Shown: positions 50,630 to 62,871 of the stretch, piece by piece | Position numbering within the stretch: position 1 is the first letter of the stretch | Layout of the letters: each line of letters starts with the position of its first letter | Source: Rhodocyclaceae bacterium | Lineage (GTDB): Bacteria > Pseudomonadota > Gammaproteobacteria > Burkholderiales > Rhodocyclaceae | Assembly: GCA_026417115.1 (NCBI GenBank) | Contig: JAOADW010000034.1 | Coordinates: 1-64,000, forward strand | Direction: 5' to 3' | DNA: 64,000 nucleotides | Made by a program: the position numbers and the translations under genes | Notes under the pieces: model-generated | The model's input: only the letters and a program-made list of their open reading frames with translations | What the model was told of the DNA's origin: nothing | Databases searched by the model: none

Positions 50630-51486
50630 ATCCACCCAAAGCCAAGGGATTGGGGCGCGGTTTGGGCGCCTTGCTTGCCGGTGACGGAGGGCTTGGCGAA
50701 GAACGGCAAGACGTCTTGCCCATCGGCGCGCTCCAGCCGGGGAAATATCAGCCCCGCACGCGCATGGATCCCGGCTCCCTCGAGGAGCTTGCGGCTTCGA
50801 TCAAGGCTCAGGGCATGATCCAGCCGATCTCGGTGCGCCCTCTCGGACAAGGGCGTTACGAGATCATCGCCGGCGAGCGACGCTGGCGCGCGGCGCAAAT
50901 CGCAGGACTGACGGAGGTGCCCGTCATGATCCGGGAGATCTCCGACGAGGCGGCGCTAGCGATCAGCCTGATCGAAAACATCCAGCGCGAGAATCTGAAT
51001 CCGCTCGAGGAGGCCGCTGGCCTGCAGCGGTTGATCGACGAATTCGGCATGACGCATCAGCAGGCCGCGGAAGCCGTCGGACGCTCGCGCTCGGCGGCCA
51101 GCAATCTTCTGCGCCTCTTGCAGCTGGCGAAGCCCGCGCAAGACCTGTTGATGGCGGGCGACATCGACATGGGCCATGCGCGCGCGTTGCTCGCCTTGCC
51201 GAAAAGCGAGCAAGGACGGTTCGCGGCGGAAATTGCCGACAAGGGGTGGTCCGTGCGTGAAACCGAAAAACGCATCGCCCAGGCCCTACGTCCGCCGTCT
51301 TCAAAGGCGAAGCAAGAAAAGAGCCGGGATCTTGTGCGGCTCGAAGAAGAGCTTGCGGACGCCTTGGGGGCGCGCGTCGAATTGCGCGCCAACCGCAAAG
51401 GCGCCGGCCAATTGGTGATCCGCTTTGCCACACATGAGCAGCTCGAGGGCATCCTCGAGCGCTTGCGGCTCCCGGGTGGAACATGA
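50626..51486 (+). CDS. parB: Chromosome-partitioning protein ParB (Spo0J)
   Basis: 286 residues. [11 protein letters not shown] at the N-terminus binds Par[19 protein letters not shown] is the CTP-binding GERRxRA box; [17 protein letters not shown] and the [27 protein letters not shown] bind parS. C-terminal dimer domain follows. Start overlaps parA (ATGA). Confidence 0.97.
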   Translation: MNPPKAKGLGRGLGALLAGDGGLGEERQDVLPIGALQPGKYQPRTRMDPGSLEELAASIKAQGMIQPISVRPLGQGRYEIIAGERRWRAAQIAGLTEVPVMIREISDEAALAISLIENIQRENLNPLEEAAGLQRLIDEFGMTHQQAAEAVGRSRSAASNLLRLLQLAKPAQDLLMAGDIDMGHARALLALPKSEQGRFAAEIADKGWSVRETEKRIAQALRPPSSKAKQEKSRDLVRLEEELADALGARVELRANRKGAGQLVIRFATHEQLEGILERLRLPGGT

Positions 51487-51541
51487 GCATGTGCGCATTT
51501 TCTAATCCATTGCATAAAATTTACGAATCGCATCGAATATA

Positions 51542-51570
51542 TTGACTTATTTTCTGGCCTCTTTTATAGT
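51542..51570 (+). promoter_or_regulatory. Sigma-70 promoter of the atp operon
   Basis: TTGACT, 17 bases, TATAGT, in an AT-rich island between parB and atpI. The predicted transcript start is about 63 bases before the atpI ATG at 51640. Confidence 0.75.
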
Positions 51571-51639
51571 TCCAAGCTTCGTGCGGCCTGCGCCGGTCTG
51601 TAGTGCGCCATGCGCGTTGAGTCTCGGGGTGGCGGCGAG

Positions 51640-51987
51640 ATGAGGGCGCCCATGCTCAAAGTCGTGGCGTTGCAGGCAGGCGCGGTCAGCGTCGCGGCGG
51701 CAACGCTTGCGCTCTTTCGTGGCGGCGAGGAGGCGCGCTCGCTCCTGCTGGGAGGGCTTGCCTATTGGCTGCCAAACCTCGTGTTCGCCTGGCGGCAAAG
51801 CAGGGCGGCGCGGCAAGGGCGGGCAAGCGCGGTCGGCTTCATGATCGCCGAAGCGGCCAAGCTCGCAGCCGTGGTTTGTCTGCTCTATGGCTTGACGCGG
51901 CTTGCTGCGGTTTCGTGGTTGGCCGTCATAGCCGGTTTGTTCGTCGTGATGCTCGTCAATCTGTTTGTCTTGCTCTTGAGAATCTGA
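51640..51987 (+). CDS. atpI: ATP synthase protein I
   Basis: 115 residues from the ATG at 51640; an upstream ATG (51610) adds ten residues and lacks a ribosome site. Four hydrophobic helices and GEEARSLLLGGLAYWLPNLVFAWR, the AtpI pattern. It assists assembly of the c-ring. First gene of the ATP synthase operon. Confidence 0.85.
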   Translation: MRAPMLKVVALQAGAVSVAAATLALFRGGEEARSLLLGGLAYWLPNLVFAWRQSRAARQGRASAVGFMIAEAAKLAAVVCLLYGLTRLAAVSWLAVIAGLFVVMLVNLFVLLLRI

Positions 51988-52848
<861 letters not shown>

Positions 52849-52892
52849 GCCGTTTTTTCAACCATCCTGCCATTTTCTACTTTCAACAATAA

Positions 52893-53147
<255 letters not shown>

Positions 53148-53180
53148 CGCCGCACGCCAACGCTTTCGAGGAGCGAAACC

Positions 53181-53651
53181 GTGAATCTGAACGCAACGCT
53201 TTTGGCGCAGCTCGTTGTGTTCTTCATCTTGGCGTGGTTCACGATGAAGTACGTGTGGCCGCCCATCATGAAGGCGCTCGATGAACGCGCCGCGAAAATC
53301 GCCGAGGGGCTGGCTGCCGCCGAGCGCGCGAAGACCGACTTGCAGCTTGCCGAGCGGCGGGCAGCCGACGAGTTGCGTCGGGCGCGGGAGGCGGCCAATG
53401 AAATCCGCGCCTCTGCTGAGCGGCAGGGCGCACAAATTCTCGAAGAGGCGCGCATGGAGGCGGCGCGCATCATTGCCGCCGCTCGCGCTGCCGCCGAAGC
53501 GGAGGCTCAAGCCGCAGCACAGCGCGCCAAGGAGGCCTTGCGCGAGCAGGTGGCTCTGCTCGCGGTAGCGGGCGCGGAACGCATCCTGCGGCGCGAAATC
53601 GACGCCGCGCGGCATGCGGAGCTGATCGAACAGCTCAAGGCGGAGCTGTGA
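53181..53651 (+). CDS. atpF: ATP synthase subunit b
   Basis: 156 residues. One N-terminal helix ([23 protein letters not shown]) and a long Ala/Glu/Arg-rich coiled coil that forms the peripheral stalk. GAGGAGC ribosome site. Four bases before atpH. Confidence 0.96.
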   Translation: MNLNATLLAQLVVFFILAWFTMKYVWPPIMKALDERAAKIAEGLAAAERAKTDLQLAERRAADELRRAREAANEIRASAERQGAQILEEARMEAARIIAAARAAAEAEAQAAAQRAKEALREQVALLAVAGAERILRREIDAARHAELIEQLKAEL

Positions 53652-53655
53652 CGTC

Positions 53656-54189
53656 ATGGCCGAAAACGCGACCCTCGCCAGGCCTTACGCAGAAGCCGCG
53701 TTCGCGCTCGCCAAAGCCACGCAGCGCCTGACTGAGTGGCAGGATGCGCTAGCGCGCCTGGCCATTGCCGCACAGGATGCGCAGCTGTCTGGCTGCTTTT
53801 CCGATCCGCGCTATACGCCAGATGCACTTGCCGAACTCATCTGCGCCGCCGTCGGCGAGATCAGCCCGGAACAGCGCAATTTCATCATGCTGCTGATCGA
53901 AAACCGGCGCCTTGCGGTGCTGCCCGAGATTTACCGACTTTTCGAGGCGCTCAAGGACGCCGATGAGCATGCGCTCAAGGCCGACATTCACACGGCCTTT
54001 CCTTTGACGGACGCACAGCTTGCCGAACTGACCGCGGCCTTGGAGCGGCGCATGCGCGCCAAGGTCAAAGCGCGCATGATCGTCGACCCCCGCCTGATTG
54101 GCGGCGTCAAGATCGCCATCGGCGACGAAGTGATCGACGCCTCCGTGCGCGGCAAGCTCGATGCAATGGCTATCCAGCTCAAGAATTAG
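53656..54189 (+). CDS. atpH: ATP synthase subunit delta
   Basis: 177 residues. TLARPYAEAAFALAKA at the N-terminus and VDPRLIGGVKIAIGDEVIDASVRGKLDAM at the C-terminus are the OSCP/delta signatures. It links F1 to the b stalk. Confidence 0.96.
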   Translation: MAENATLARPYAEAAFALAKATQRLTEWQDALARLAIAAQDAQLSGCFSDPRYTPDALAELICAAVGEISPEQRNFIMLLIENRRLAVLPEIYRLFEALKDADEHALKADIHTAFPLTDAQLAELTAALERRMRAKVKARMIVDPRLIGGVKIAIGDEVIDASVRGKLDAMAIQLKN

Positions 54190-54198
54190 GAGTCTCTC

Positions 54199-55737
54199 AT
54201 GAACCTCAACGCTGCCGAAATCAGCGAACTGATCAAGAGCCGAATCCAGAATCTGGAGTTGGCGCCGACTGCCCGCAATGAAGGCACCGTGGTTTCGGTC
54301 ACCGACGGCATCTGTCGCATTCATGGTCTGGCCGACGTGATGCAGGGCGAGATGTTGGAATTCCCGGGCAATACCTATGGATTGGCGCTGAACCTGGAAC
54401 GCGACTCGGTCGGGGCCGTCGTACTCGGCGAATATGAGCACATCACTGAAGGGGACACGGTCAAATGCACCGGTCGCATTCTCGAGGTGCCCGTCGGCCC
54501 CGAACTCATCGGTCGTGTCGTCAATGCCTTGGGCGAGCCCATCGACGGCAAAGGGCCGATCGACGCCAAGCTCACCGACAAGATCGAGAAGGTGGCGCCT
54601 GGCGTAATTTGGCGTAAGTCGGTTTCCGAGCCCGTGCAAACCGGTCTCAAAGCGGTCGATTCGATGGTGCCGATCGGTCGCGGCCAACGCGAACTGATCA
54701 TCGGCGACCGGCAGACTGGCAAGACCGCGGTGGCCGTAGACACCATCATCAACCAGAAAGGCAAAGACCTGATCTGTATCTATGTCGCGATCGGGCAAAA
54801 GGCCTCGACGGTGGCCAACGTCGTGCGCAAACTCGAAGAGCATGGCGCGATGGACTATACGATCGTCGTCGCGGCGACGGCCTCCGAATCGGCGGCCATG
54901 CAATTCATCGCGCCCTATGCAGGCTGCACGATGGGCGAGTATTTCCGCGATCGCGGCCAGGACGCCTTGATCATCTATGACGACCTCACCAAGCAGGCGT
55001 GGGCGTATCGTCAGATTTCTTTGCTGCTACGCCGTCCTCCTGGGCGTGAGGCGTATCCGGGCGACGTCTTCTATCTGCACTCGCGCCTTTTGGAGCGGGC
55101 TGCGCGCGTCAATGAAGCCTATGTGGAAAAATTCACCCAGGGCGCCGTGAAGGGCAAAACCGGTTCGCTCACCGCTTTGCCGATCATCGAAACGCAAGCA
55201 GGCGACGTCTCGGCCTTCGTGCCCACCAACGTGATCTCGATTACCGACGGACAGATCTTCCTGGAAACCGATCTGTTCAACGCGGGCATTCGCCCTGCCA
55301 TCAATGCAGGCATTTCGGTCTCGCGCGTGGGTGGCGCCGCGCAAACCAAGGTGATCAAGAAGCTGGGCGGCGGCGTGCGCTTGGCGCTCGCGCAGTACCG
55401 CGAGCTCGCCGCCTTCGCGCAATTCGCCTCCGACCTCGACGAGGCGACCCGCAAGCAGCTCGAACGCGGCAAGCGTGTGACCGAGCTCATGAAGCAGCCG
55501 CAGTATTCGCCGCTCACGGTGGCGGAGATGGCCGTTTCGCTTTTCGCGATCAACCAAGGCTTCCTCGACGACATCGAGGCGACCCGCATCCTCGCCTTCG
55601 AGTCGGCCTTACATCAATATATGAAGCAACAGCATGCGGCGCTGATGCAAAAGATCGAAACGACCAAGGACCTCGACAAGGAGTCCGAAGCCGAACTCGC
55701 CGCAGCGATTGCCGCATTCAAGAAGACCTGGGCCTAA
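54199..55737 (+). CDS. atpA: ATP synthase subunit alpha
   Basis: 512 residues. [14 protein letters not shown] at the N-terminus, Walker [14 protein letters not shown], and [35 protein letters not shown]. It is the non-catalytic nucleotide-binding subunit of F1. Nine-base spacer from atpH. Confidence 0.98.
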   Translation: MNLNAAEISELIKSRIQNLELAPTARNEGTVVSVTDGICRIHGLADVMQGEMLEFPGNTYGLALNLERDSVGAVVLGEYEHITEGDTVKCTGRILEVPVGPELIGRVVNALGEPIDGKGPIDAKLTDKIEKVAPGVIWRKSVSEPVQTGLKAVDSMVPIGRGQRELIIGDRQTGKTAVAVDTIINQKGKDLICIYVAIGQKASTVANVVRKLEEHGAMDYTIVVAATASESAAMQFIAPYAGCTMGEYFRDRGQDALIIYDDLTKQAWAYRQISLLLRRPPGREAYPGDVFYLHSRLLERAARVNEAYVEKFTQGAVKGKTGSLTALPIIETQAGDVSAFVPTNVISITDGQIFLETDLFNAGIRPAINAGISVSRVGGAAQTKVIKKLGGGVRLALAQYRELAAFAQFASDLDEATRKQLERGKRVTELMKQPQYSPLTVAEMAVSLFAINQGFLDDIEATRILAFESALHQYMKQQHAALMQKIETTKDLDKESEAELAAAIAAFKKTWA

Positions 55738-55751
55738 ACGAGGAGAATGCC

Positions 55752-56636
55752 ATGCCCGGCGGCAAGGAAATCCGCGGCAAGATCAAGTCGGTTCAGAATA
55801 CGCGCAAGATCACCAAGGCCATGGAGATGGTCGCGGCCTCGAAGATGCGCAAGGCGCAAGAGCGTATGCGCGCCGCTCGCCCCTATGCGGAAAAAATCCG
55901 CACGCTGGCGGCGAATCTCGCGGCCGCCAACGTCACCGAATATCGTCACCCGTTCATCGGAAAGCACCATGGCCTTGTGGATTCCCCGCAGCGGATCGGG
56001 CTCGTCTTGGTGACTACCGACAAGGGGCTCTGCGGTGGGCTCAATACCAACGTGCTGCGCCTCGTGCTCTCGACGATGCGCAAATGGCAGGCCGAGGGCG
56101 CGCGCGACATTCGCGCTACCTGCATCGGGAACAAGGGCTTAGGCTTCATGCAGAGGCTGGGCGCCAACGTCGTCTCGCAGGTGGTGCATCTGGGCGACAC
56201 ACCGCACCTCGATCGGCTCATCGGCGCGGTGAAGGTCATGCTCGATGCGTTCAGCAATGGCGAGCTCGACGTCGTCTATCTCGCCTATAGCCGCTTCATC
56301 AACACGATGCGCCAAGAGCCCGTGCTCGAACAGCTTTTGCCGCTCACGGGCGAACGCTTGGGCACTCCGCAGGGCTCTTGGGATTATCTTTACGAGCCCG
56401 AGGCGCGCGTGGTGATCGATGACCTGCTCGTGCGTTACGTCGAGGCTTTGATCTACCAGGCCGTGGCGGAAAACATGGCGTGCGAGCAATCGGCGCGCAT
56501 GGTGGCGATGAAAGCAGCTACCGACAACGCCGGCAACGTGATCCGCGAGCTGCAATTGGTCTATAACAAGGCGCGCCAAGCGGCGATCACGAAGGAGATT
56601 TCCGAGATCGTCGGCGGCGCAGCGGCTGTGGCATGA
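55752..56636 (+). CDS. atpG: ATP synthase subunit gamma
   Basis: 294 residues. [34 protein letters not shown] at the N-terminus and [41 protein letters not shown] at the C-terminus form the rotating coiled coil. Ribosome site GAGGAG. Confidence 0.97.
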   Translation: MPGGKEIRGKIKSVQNTRKITKAMEMVAASKMRKAQERMRAARPYAEKIRTLAANLAAANVTEYRHPFIGKHHGLVDSPQRIGLVLVTTDKGLCGGLNTNVLRLVLSTMRKWQAEGARDIRATCIGNKGLGFMQRLGANVVSQVVHLGDTPHLDRLIGAVKVMLDAFSNGELDVVYLAYSRFINTMRQEPVLEQLLPLTGERLGTPQGSWDYLYEPEARVVIDDLLVRYVEALIYQAVAENMACEQSARMVAMKAATDNAGNVIRELQLVYNKARQAAITKEISEIVGGAAAVA

Positions 56637-56711
56637 GCGGGATGGCGGGAAGGCGACGGATGGCGGCGTTGTCGCGCAATCCCCATCGATGAGGAATTTT
56701 TTCGCATTTGA

Positions 56712-58121
<1,410 letters not shown>

Positions 58122-58134
58122 GCGAAAGCGCTCA

Positions 58135-58161
58135 GCCTTCCTGCGTCGGCGCAGTGAAGGC
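58135..58161 (+). other. Stem-loop in the atpD-atpC spacer
   Basis: GCCTTC-CTGCG, loop TCGG, CGCAG-T-GAAGGC: 11 base pairs with one bulged T. No U run follows, so it is not a terminator. It could protect or process the mRNA and set epsilon levels. Confidence 0.5.
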
Positions 58162-58187
58162 GGGGGTTCGCCGCAGGAGCATTCACC

Positions 58188-58610
58188 ATGGCCATGACCA
58201 TACATGTCGATGTCGTCAGCGCAGAAGAGCAGATCTTCTCGGGGCTCGCGGAATTCGTCGTCTTGCCCGGAGAAGCCGGCGAGCTCGGCATCCTGCCGGG
58301 ACACATGCCGCTGATGACGCGCATCAAGCCGGGCGCCGTGCGCATCAAGGTGCCGATGCAAGAGAACGAAGAACTGATTTTCGTTGCCGGCGGCATTTTG
58401 GAAGTTCAACCCGGCCGCGTGACGGTGCTTGCCGATACCGCGATACGCGGCAAGGATCTCGACGAAGCCAAGGCGCTCGAGGCCAAACGACGCGCCGAAG
58501 AGGCGATGGCCAACCGCGCCGCGGAGCTCGACTACGCGCGCGCCCAAGCCGAGCTTGCCGAGGCCGTCGCGCAATTGGCCGCCATCCAGAGACTGCGCAA
58601 GAAAGCGTAA
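58188..58610 (+). CDS. atpC: ATP synthase subunit epsilon
   Basis: 140 residues. [43 protein letters not shown] is the conserved beta-sandwich, followed by the C-terminal helical pair that can inhibit F1. GGAG lies eight bases before the ATG. Last gene of the operon, ended by an intrinsic terminator. Confidence 0.96.
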   Translation: MAMTIHVDVVSAEEQIFSGLAEFVVLPGEAGELGILPGHMPLMTRIKPGAVRIKVPMQENEELIFVAGGILEVQPGRVTVLADTAIRGKDLDEAKALEAKRRAEEAMANRAAELDYARAQAELAEAVAQLAAIQRLRKKA

Positions 58611-58632
58611 GAGGCTTACGACGCGATGCCCG

Positions 58633-58658
58633 ACGGCGCCCAAGGCGCCGTTTTTTTT
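58633..58658 (+). terminator. Rho-independent terminator of the atp operon
   Basis: ACGGCGCC-CAA-GGCGCCGT followed by TTTTTTTT: an 8-bp perfect stem and a long U run, 23 bases after the atpC stop. Confidence 0.95.
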
Positions 58659-58693
58659 GTAAGCTGCGCCTTGAGACTGGAAGGCCGCCGTCC

Positions 58694-59653
58694 ATGGACC
58701 GCCACAAACGCCAAATCCGCGAAGAGGCCGCCGCGCGTATGCGCGAAGGGAAGACGCCGCTGCTCGAACTCGCGCGGGAGTATGGCGTATCCACCAACAC
58801 CCTGCGCGCCTGGCTCAGAGAAAGCGATGCGCGGCAGAAAGCGCTCGATGCCGCCAAACGCGTGGGGGCGGCACTCTCGAAGGAAAAGCTGAATTTAGCA
58901 AGCCAGCGGCAAAGATTGTTGATGCACGCCCTCGAACAGAGCCCGGCGACGATCATCGTGACCGACGCCGAGGGGCGCATCGTCTATGCCAATCCGCGCT
59001 TCGTGGAGACCACAGGCTATCAGGTCGCAGAGGTGCTGGGCAAGAACCCCCGCCTCCTGAAATCGGGAGAAACACCGCCTGAAGAATACCAGCGCTTGTG
59101 GAAAACCATACTCTCGGGCAAGGTATGGCGCGGCGTGTTTCACAACAAGCGCAAGGACGGAACCCTTTATTGGGAGCGTGCCTCGATTTCTCCGGTGTTC
59201 GATGCGCGTGGAAAAATCGCCCATTTCATGGCCGTCAAGGAGGACATCACAGCCTTCGTCGAAGCCGAGAAAGCGCGCCGCCGTATCGAGGCGCGTTTTT
59301 CCGCCGTGTTTGCGGCCCTTTCTCAAGCCATCGTGCTGCTCGATCGGGACGGACGCATCCTGCTCGCCAATCCGGCGGCGGCCGCGCTCTTCGGGCAAGC
59401 GCTCAAGCCGGGGGAGGCGTTTGCCGAGCTCAATCTGCGCTGGCTCGACGAAAAAAAACATGCGCTGCTGTGCCGGGAATTGCCGCTTTTCGACGTGCTC
59501 ACGAAGGGCAGAGAAAAAGTCGTGATGCCGAAGGTGGGCGTCATTCCGCCGACCGGCGGTGAGCGCTGGGTAAGCGCGAGCGCCCAGGCGCTCGCGCTGC
59601 CGGAAAGCCTCGAAACGGCGATGCTGATGGTCTTCGAAACGTCGCACCCCTAG
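58694..59653 (+). CDS. HTH-PAS-PAS protein without recognisable output domain
   Basis: 319 residues. Residues about 5-45 look like a small helix-turn-helix (EGKTPLLELAREYGVSTNTLRAWLRES), as in transposase-like or homeodomain-like DNA binders. A coiled region follows, then a PAS-PAC unit (LEQSPATIIVTDAEGRIVYANPRFVETTGY; GTLYWERASISPVFDARGKI) and a second PAS (FAALSQAIVLLDRDGRILLANPAAAALFG). No kinase, GGDEF, EAL or sigma-54 domain follows. The ATG has GGAAGG upstream; the track start is in a different gene. It begins 36 bases after the atp terminator. Likely a ligand-sensing DNA-binding protein, by inference. Confidence 0.75.
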   Translation: MDRHKRQIREEAAARMREGKTPLLELAREYGVSTNTLRAWLRESDARQKALDAAKRVGAALSKEKLNLASQRQRLLMHALEQSPATIIVTDAEGRIVYANPRFVETTGYQVAEVLGKNPRLLKSGETPPEEYQRLWKTILSGKVWRGVFHNKRKDGTLYWERASISPVFDARGKIAHFMAVKEDITAFVEAEKARRRIEARFSAVFAALSQAIVLLDRDGRILLANPAAAALFGQALKPGEAFAELNLRWLDEKKHALLCRELPLFDVLTKGREKVVMPKVGVIPPTGGERWVSASAQALALPESLETAMLMVFETSHP

Positions 59654-59714
59654 GCGGCCAGCCCGGAGAGCTCAAGCCAAGAGGGGGAGTGCGTGATGCG
59701 ATGCCGGCACGTAA

Positions 59715-60293
59715 TCAAAGCGGCTTTTGTGCGGTGATGGCGCCACGGATCTGTCCCGTCCCATAACCCGTCGCCTTATCATCGGGATAAAGTTCCTTGA
59801 GCTTATCGGCGACGCCTGGCGCTAGCTGATGGGTGGGACCATGACATTGGAGACAGAGCGTCTGCGTGGGCAGCGCCTTCATGTAGCGAAAGATCTTTTT
59901 ACCGTCTACCTCCACCACCTCGCCATGATCGATGTTGGCAGGATTTTCGCCGGCGGCGAGGCGGCGCTCGAAGTTCTCCAAGACCGCCCGCTCCCAGGCG
60001 TCTGGCACAGCCAGGGGGTTGCGGTTTTTTAGGCTGACGCGGCGGATTTGCCAACCGGTCTGAGCAGACAAGCCCTTGGCCATTTGCGGGGCTTTTTCAC
60101 GGCAAACCGAGATGGCTTGGGCGTGGCCCCCTTTGGCGATTTCCTCGTTGAGGACCTCGAGCAAGCGCGGCACCATCTTCGCAGGCAAGGTGCGCGCTTC
60201 TTCGAGCAATGCGCCCTCATTGGCCAATGCGCTGTGACCGTAAAGGCAGGCGAGCGCAGCGACGAGGTTCGTGAAGCGGATTTTTTTGTTCAT
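59715..60293 (-). CDS. Exported DUF3365 (Tll0287-like) c-type haem protein
   Basis: 192 residues with a signal peptide (MNKKIRFTNLVAALACLYGHSALA). One haem site CLQCH in LPTQTLCLQCHGPTHQLAPGV, with VRRV-like QIRRVSLKNRNPLAVPDAWE typical of DUF3365 sensors. The family senses redox or gas ligands in the periplasm, usually fused to signalling domains; here it stands alone. Overlaps ubiJ by ATGA, so it is made with ubiquinone genes. Confidence 0.83.
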   Translation of the reverse strand: MNKKIRFTNLVAALACLYGHSALANEGALLEEARTLPAKMVPRLLEVLNEEIAKGGHAQAISVCREKAPQMAKGLSAQTGWQIRRVSLKNRNPLAVPDAWERAVLENFERRLAAGENPANIDHGEVVEVDGKKIFRYMKALPTQTLCLQCHGPTHQLAPGVADKLKELYPDDKATGYGTGQIRGAITAQKPL

Positions 60294-60889
60294 GGGCTCC
60301 TCCTCCGAAGGGTCATTGTGGCCAAATGCTCGAGGCGTTTTTCACACGCGTAAAGATGCGCGGCGAATCCCTCGAGCTCGTGGGAAAACGCTCGAAACTC
60401 AGCGGGTGAAACCAGCCATTGGGCTTCATGAACGGCGTATTCGACTCCCTGCTCGAGGAGACGACCGAGGGAGAGGCGCGTGGTCTGGGAGGCCGCGCGC
60501 GCCAGCGCAAAGAGGCGATGCGCGAGGATGTCGCCGCAAAACCGAGCGAGGTCTTCTTCGGCATCCCACGAAAGATGCCGGAAAACCGTCAAGAGCGCCT
60601 GCGCGAAATCGGCTTGCCCGGTGACATGCGCCTCGCTCAAGACGGCGTCTAGGCCTTTGTGCAGCCGTAAGGGCGCCGATGCGGGCAGCTCGATCAAGAC
60701 GTCGGGTGTCGGGCTTTTCTCCTGGGCGACGGGCTCACAGAAGCCGTTGGGAAGGATGACGAAACACAGATCGTAGAAAGGAAGACGCAGCGCCGCCACG
60801 CGCCCGGCATGGGCGGCGAGCAAGGTGCGCGCCCACTGCCCTTGCGCAAGCAGATGGTTGACAAAGCGTAGCAAGACCCCACCAGCCAT
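60290..60889 (-). CDS. ubiJ: Ubiquinone biosynthesis accessory factor UbiJ (SCP2 domain)
   Basis: 199 residues. SCP2-like N-terminal domain (LPFYDLCFVILPNGFCEP) and a C-terminal helical part (VEYAVHEAQWLVSPAEFRAFSHELEGFAAHLYACEKRLEHL). UbiJ binds lipid intermediates in the soluble Ubi complex. Position directly behind ubiE supports the call. ATGA overlaps on both sides. Confidence 0.87.
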   Translation of the reverse strand: MAGGVLLRFVNHLLAQGQWARTLLAAHAGRVAALRLPFYDLCFVILPNGFCEPVAQEKSPTPDVLIELPASAPLRLHKGLDAVLSEAHVTGQADFAQALLTVFRHLSWDAEEDLARFCGDILAHRLFALARAASQTTRLSLGRLLEQGVEYAVHEAQWLVSPAEFRAFSHELEGFAAHLYACEKRLEHLATMTLRRRSP

Positions 60890-61620
60890 CAGAGCTTATA
60901 ACCGCGGTGCAAGGCGACGATGCCGGCGCAGAGGTTGAAGTATTCGACACGCGCAAAGCCGGCATCGAGAAACAGGGCTTTCAAGGTTTCCTGATCGGGA
61001 TGCATGCGGATCGATTCGGCGAGATAGCGATAGCTCGCTGCATCGTTAGCGATGCGCGCGCCAAGCCAGGGCAGCACGGTAAAGGAATAGAGGTCGTAAA
61101 AGGGCGCCAAAGGCTGCCAGATTTTCGAGAACTCCAAGACCAACACGCGACCGCCGGGCTTGAGCACGCGCAGCATCTCGGCAAGCGCGAGATCTTTATG
61201 CGTCATGTTGCGCAGGCCAAAGGCGCAGGTGACGAGATCGAAATGTTCGCTTGGGAAAGGCAATTTTTCTGCATCGCATTGCGCGACGGGGCAGAGGATG
61301 CCCGCATCGAGCAAACGGTCGCGCCCGCGCGCAAGCATGGCGGCGTTGATGTCGGTCAGCCAGACCTCGCCCGTGGGGCCCACGGCGCGGGCGAACGCGC
61401 GCGCGAGATCGCCCGTGCCGCCGGCGATGTCGAGCACTTTTTCGCCCGCACGCGCGCCGGCGAGCGCGACCGTGAAGCGCTTCCAGAGCCGGTGTAGGCC
61501 TAAGGACATGAGGTCGTTCATCAAATCGTATGAAGCGGCGACCGACGAGAACACGCCGGCGACGCGCCGCGCCTTTTCGTGCTCGGGGACGGTTTCGAAG
61601 CCGAAATGGGTTTGCGCCAC
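60889..61620 (-). CDS. ubiE: Ubiquinone/menaquinone methyltransferase UbiE
   Basis: 243 residues from a GTG at 61620, preceded by GTGAGG; an earlier GTG (61632) overlaps the DUF971 stop. [44 protein letters not shown] is the standard UbiE start, with [15 protein letters not shown] binding SAM. It methylates demethylmenaquinone and the ubiquinone precursor. Confidence 0.95.
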   Translation of the reverse strand: MAQTHFGFETVPEHEKARRVAGVFSSVAASYDLMNDLMSLGLHRLWKRFTVALAGARAGEKVLDIAGGTGDLARAFARAVGPTGEVWLTDINAAMLARGRDRLLDAGILCPVAQCDAEKLPFPSEHFDLVTCAFGLRNMTHKDLALAEMLRVLKPGGRVLVLEFSKIWQPLAPFYDLYSFTVLPWLGARIANDAASYRYLAESIRMHPDQETLKALFLDAGFARVEYFNLCAGIVALHRGYKL

Positions 61621-61628
61621 GGGAAACC

Positions 61629-62051
61629 TCACTGCGCCTTGCTGCTGCAGCCGGCGGGCTTGCGTCGGGGGGTGGTGTCGACGTCGCGCGAGGCGCCGGC
61701 GGCCTCCAGCCGCGCCAGATAATCGGCCCAGAGGGCCTCCTTGTCGCGGCAGAACGCATAAAGGAGATCCCACGAATAGATGCCGCTGTCGTGGCCGTCG
61801 GAGAATATCGGCCGCACCGCGTAGTTGCCCACGGGCTCGAGTGAGACGATATCGACGTTACGCTTGCCGGTTTGCAGCACTTCTTCGCCCGGGCCATGGC
61901 CGCGCACCTCGGCCGAAGGCGAGAAGACGCGCAGGAACTCGTAGCTTAGGCGCGCCTGTGTGCCGTCGGTGAAGGTGAGCTCCATCTCGCGCGATTTTTG
62001 GTGCAATTTGATTTCCGTCGGGATCGGGGTATGTTTGCCTAGACCAGCCAT
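61629..62051 (-). CDS. DUF971 protein (gamma-butyrobetaine hydroxylase-like N-terminal domain)
   Basis: 140 residues from the internal [52 protein letters not shown] and [25 protein letters not shown] are the DUF971 signature. The fold binds metal in some members; the bacterial role is unknown. C-terminal tail is Cys-containing (AGCSSK). First gene of the ubiE-ubiJ operon. Confidence 0.9.
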   Translation of the reverse strand: MAGLGKHTPIPTEIKLHQKSREMELTFTDGTQARLSYEFLRVFSPSAEVRGHGPGEEVLQTGKRNVDIVSLEPVGNYAVRPIFSDGHDSGIYSWDLLYAFCRDKEALWADYLARLEAAGASRDVDTTPRRKPAGCSSKAQ

Positions 62052-62108
62052 GACGCACGCCGAATGTTGTCGAGATGTTTCAATCATAACCCAAGAGAGC
62101 GCAGCGCG

Positions 62109-62148
62109 ACGTCACGAAACCGTCATCCGGCTGCAATAAACTTGCATA
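62109..62148 (+). promoter_or_regulatory. PHO-box-like direct repeats upstream of phoB
   Basis: Units at 11-bp period: ACGTCAC-GAAA-CCGTCAT-CCGG-CTGCAAT-AAAC-TTGCATA, compared with CTGTCAT-N4-CTGTCAT. The second unit matches 6 of 7; the others are weaker. Autoactivation by PhoB is expected if functional. Confidence 0.42.
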
Positions 62149-62175
62149 AGCCGAAACTTTCGAGGGGATTGTCCG

Positions 62176-62871
62176 ATGAATCCTCACATTCTGGTGGTCG
62201 AAGACGAACCCGCCCTGCAATTCCTGATCGCGACCCACTTGCGCCGCCAAGGCTATGCGGTGACGACCACGGGCGACGTCCAAGCCGCGCAACAGGCCCT
62301 GCAAAGCGCCTTGCCGAGCCTGATCCTGCTCGACTGGATGCTGCCGGGGGTGTCCGGCTTCGAATTCTTGCGCCGGCTGCGCATGGACGAGCGCACGCGC
62401 GCCGTGCCCGTGATCATGCTCACCGCGCGCGCCGAAGAGCGCGACAAGGTGGCGGGCCTGGACGCGGGCGCCGACGATTACCTCGCCAAGCCCTTTTCGC
62501 CGCGCGAACTCGTGGCGCGCATCGCCGCGGTCTTGCGGCGCAGCGAAAGAAGCCGCGAGGCCGAAGTGCTCGAAGCCGGCGGCCTGCGTCTGGACCGCGC
62601 GAGCCATCGCGTCACGGCCGGCGAGCGGCCGGTGCATCTCGGGCCGAGCGAATTCCGCATGCTCGAATACCTGATGGCGAACGCCGAGCGCGTGCACAGC
62701 CGCGCGCGCCTGCTCGACGCGCTCTGGGGTCATGACGCCGCCATCGACGAGCGCACGGTGGATGTGCATATTCGTCGCCTGCGCGCAGCGCTCGAACCGA
62801 GCGGCCATGACCGGCTGATCCAGACCGTGCGCGGCAGCGGCTACCGCTTCTCGACCGAGGTCGCCGCGTGA
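62176..62871 (+). CDS. phoB: Phosphate regulon response regulator PhoB
   Basis: 231 residues. Receiver domain: LVVEDEPALQFLIATHLRRQGYAV, phosphoacceptor Asp in LILLDWMLPGVSGFEFL and KPFSPREL. C-terminal OmpR-type winged helix: LGPSEFRMLEYLMANAERVHSRARLLDALWG and VDVHIRRLRAALEP. The stop overlaps the phoR GTG (GTGA). The immediate phoR partner supports PhoB over other OmpR proteins. Confidence 0.94.
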   Translation: MNPHILVVEDEPALQFLIATHLRRQGYAVTTTGDVQAAQQALQSALPSLILLDWMLPGVSGFEFLRRLRMDERTRAVPVIMLTARAEERDKVAGLDAGADDYLAKPFSPRELVARIAAVLRRSERSREAEVLEAGGLRLDRASHRVTAGERPVHLGPSEFRMLEYLMANAERVHSRARLLDALWGHDAAIDERTVDVHIRRLRAALEPSGHDRLIQTVRGSGYRFSTEVAA

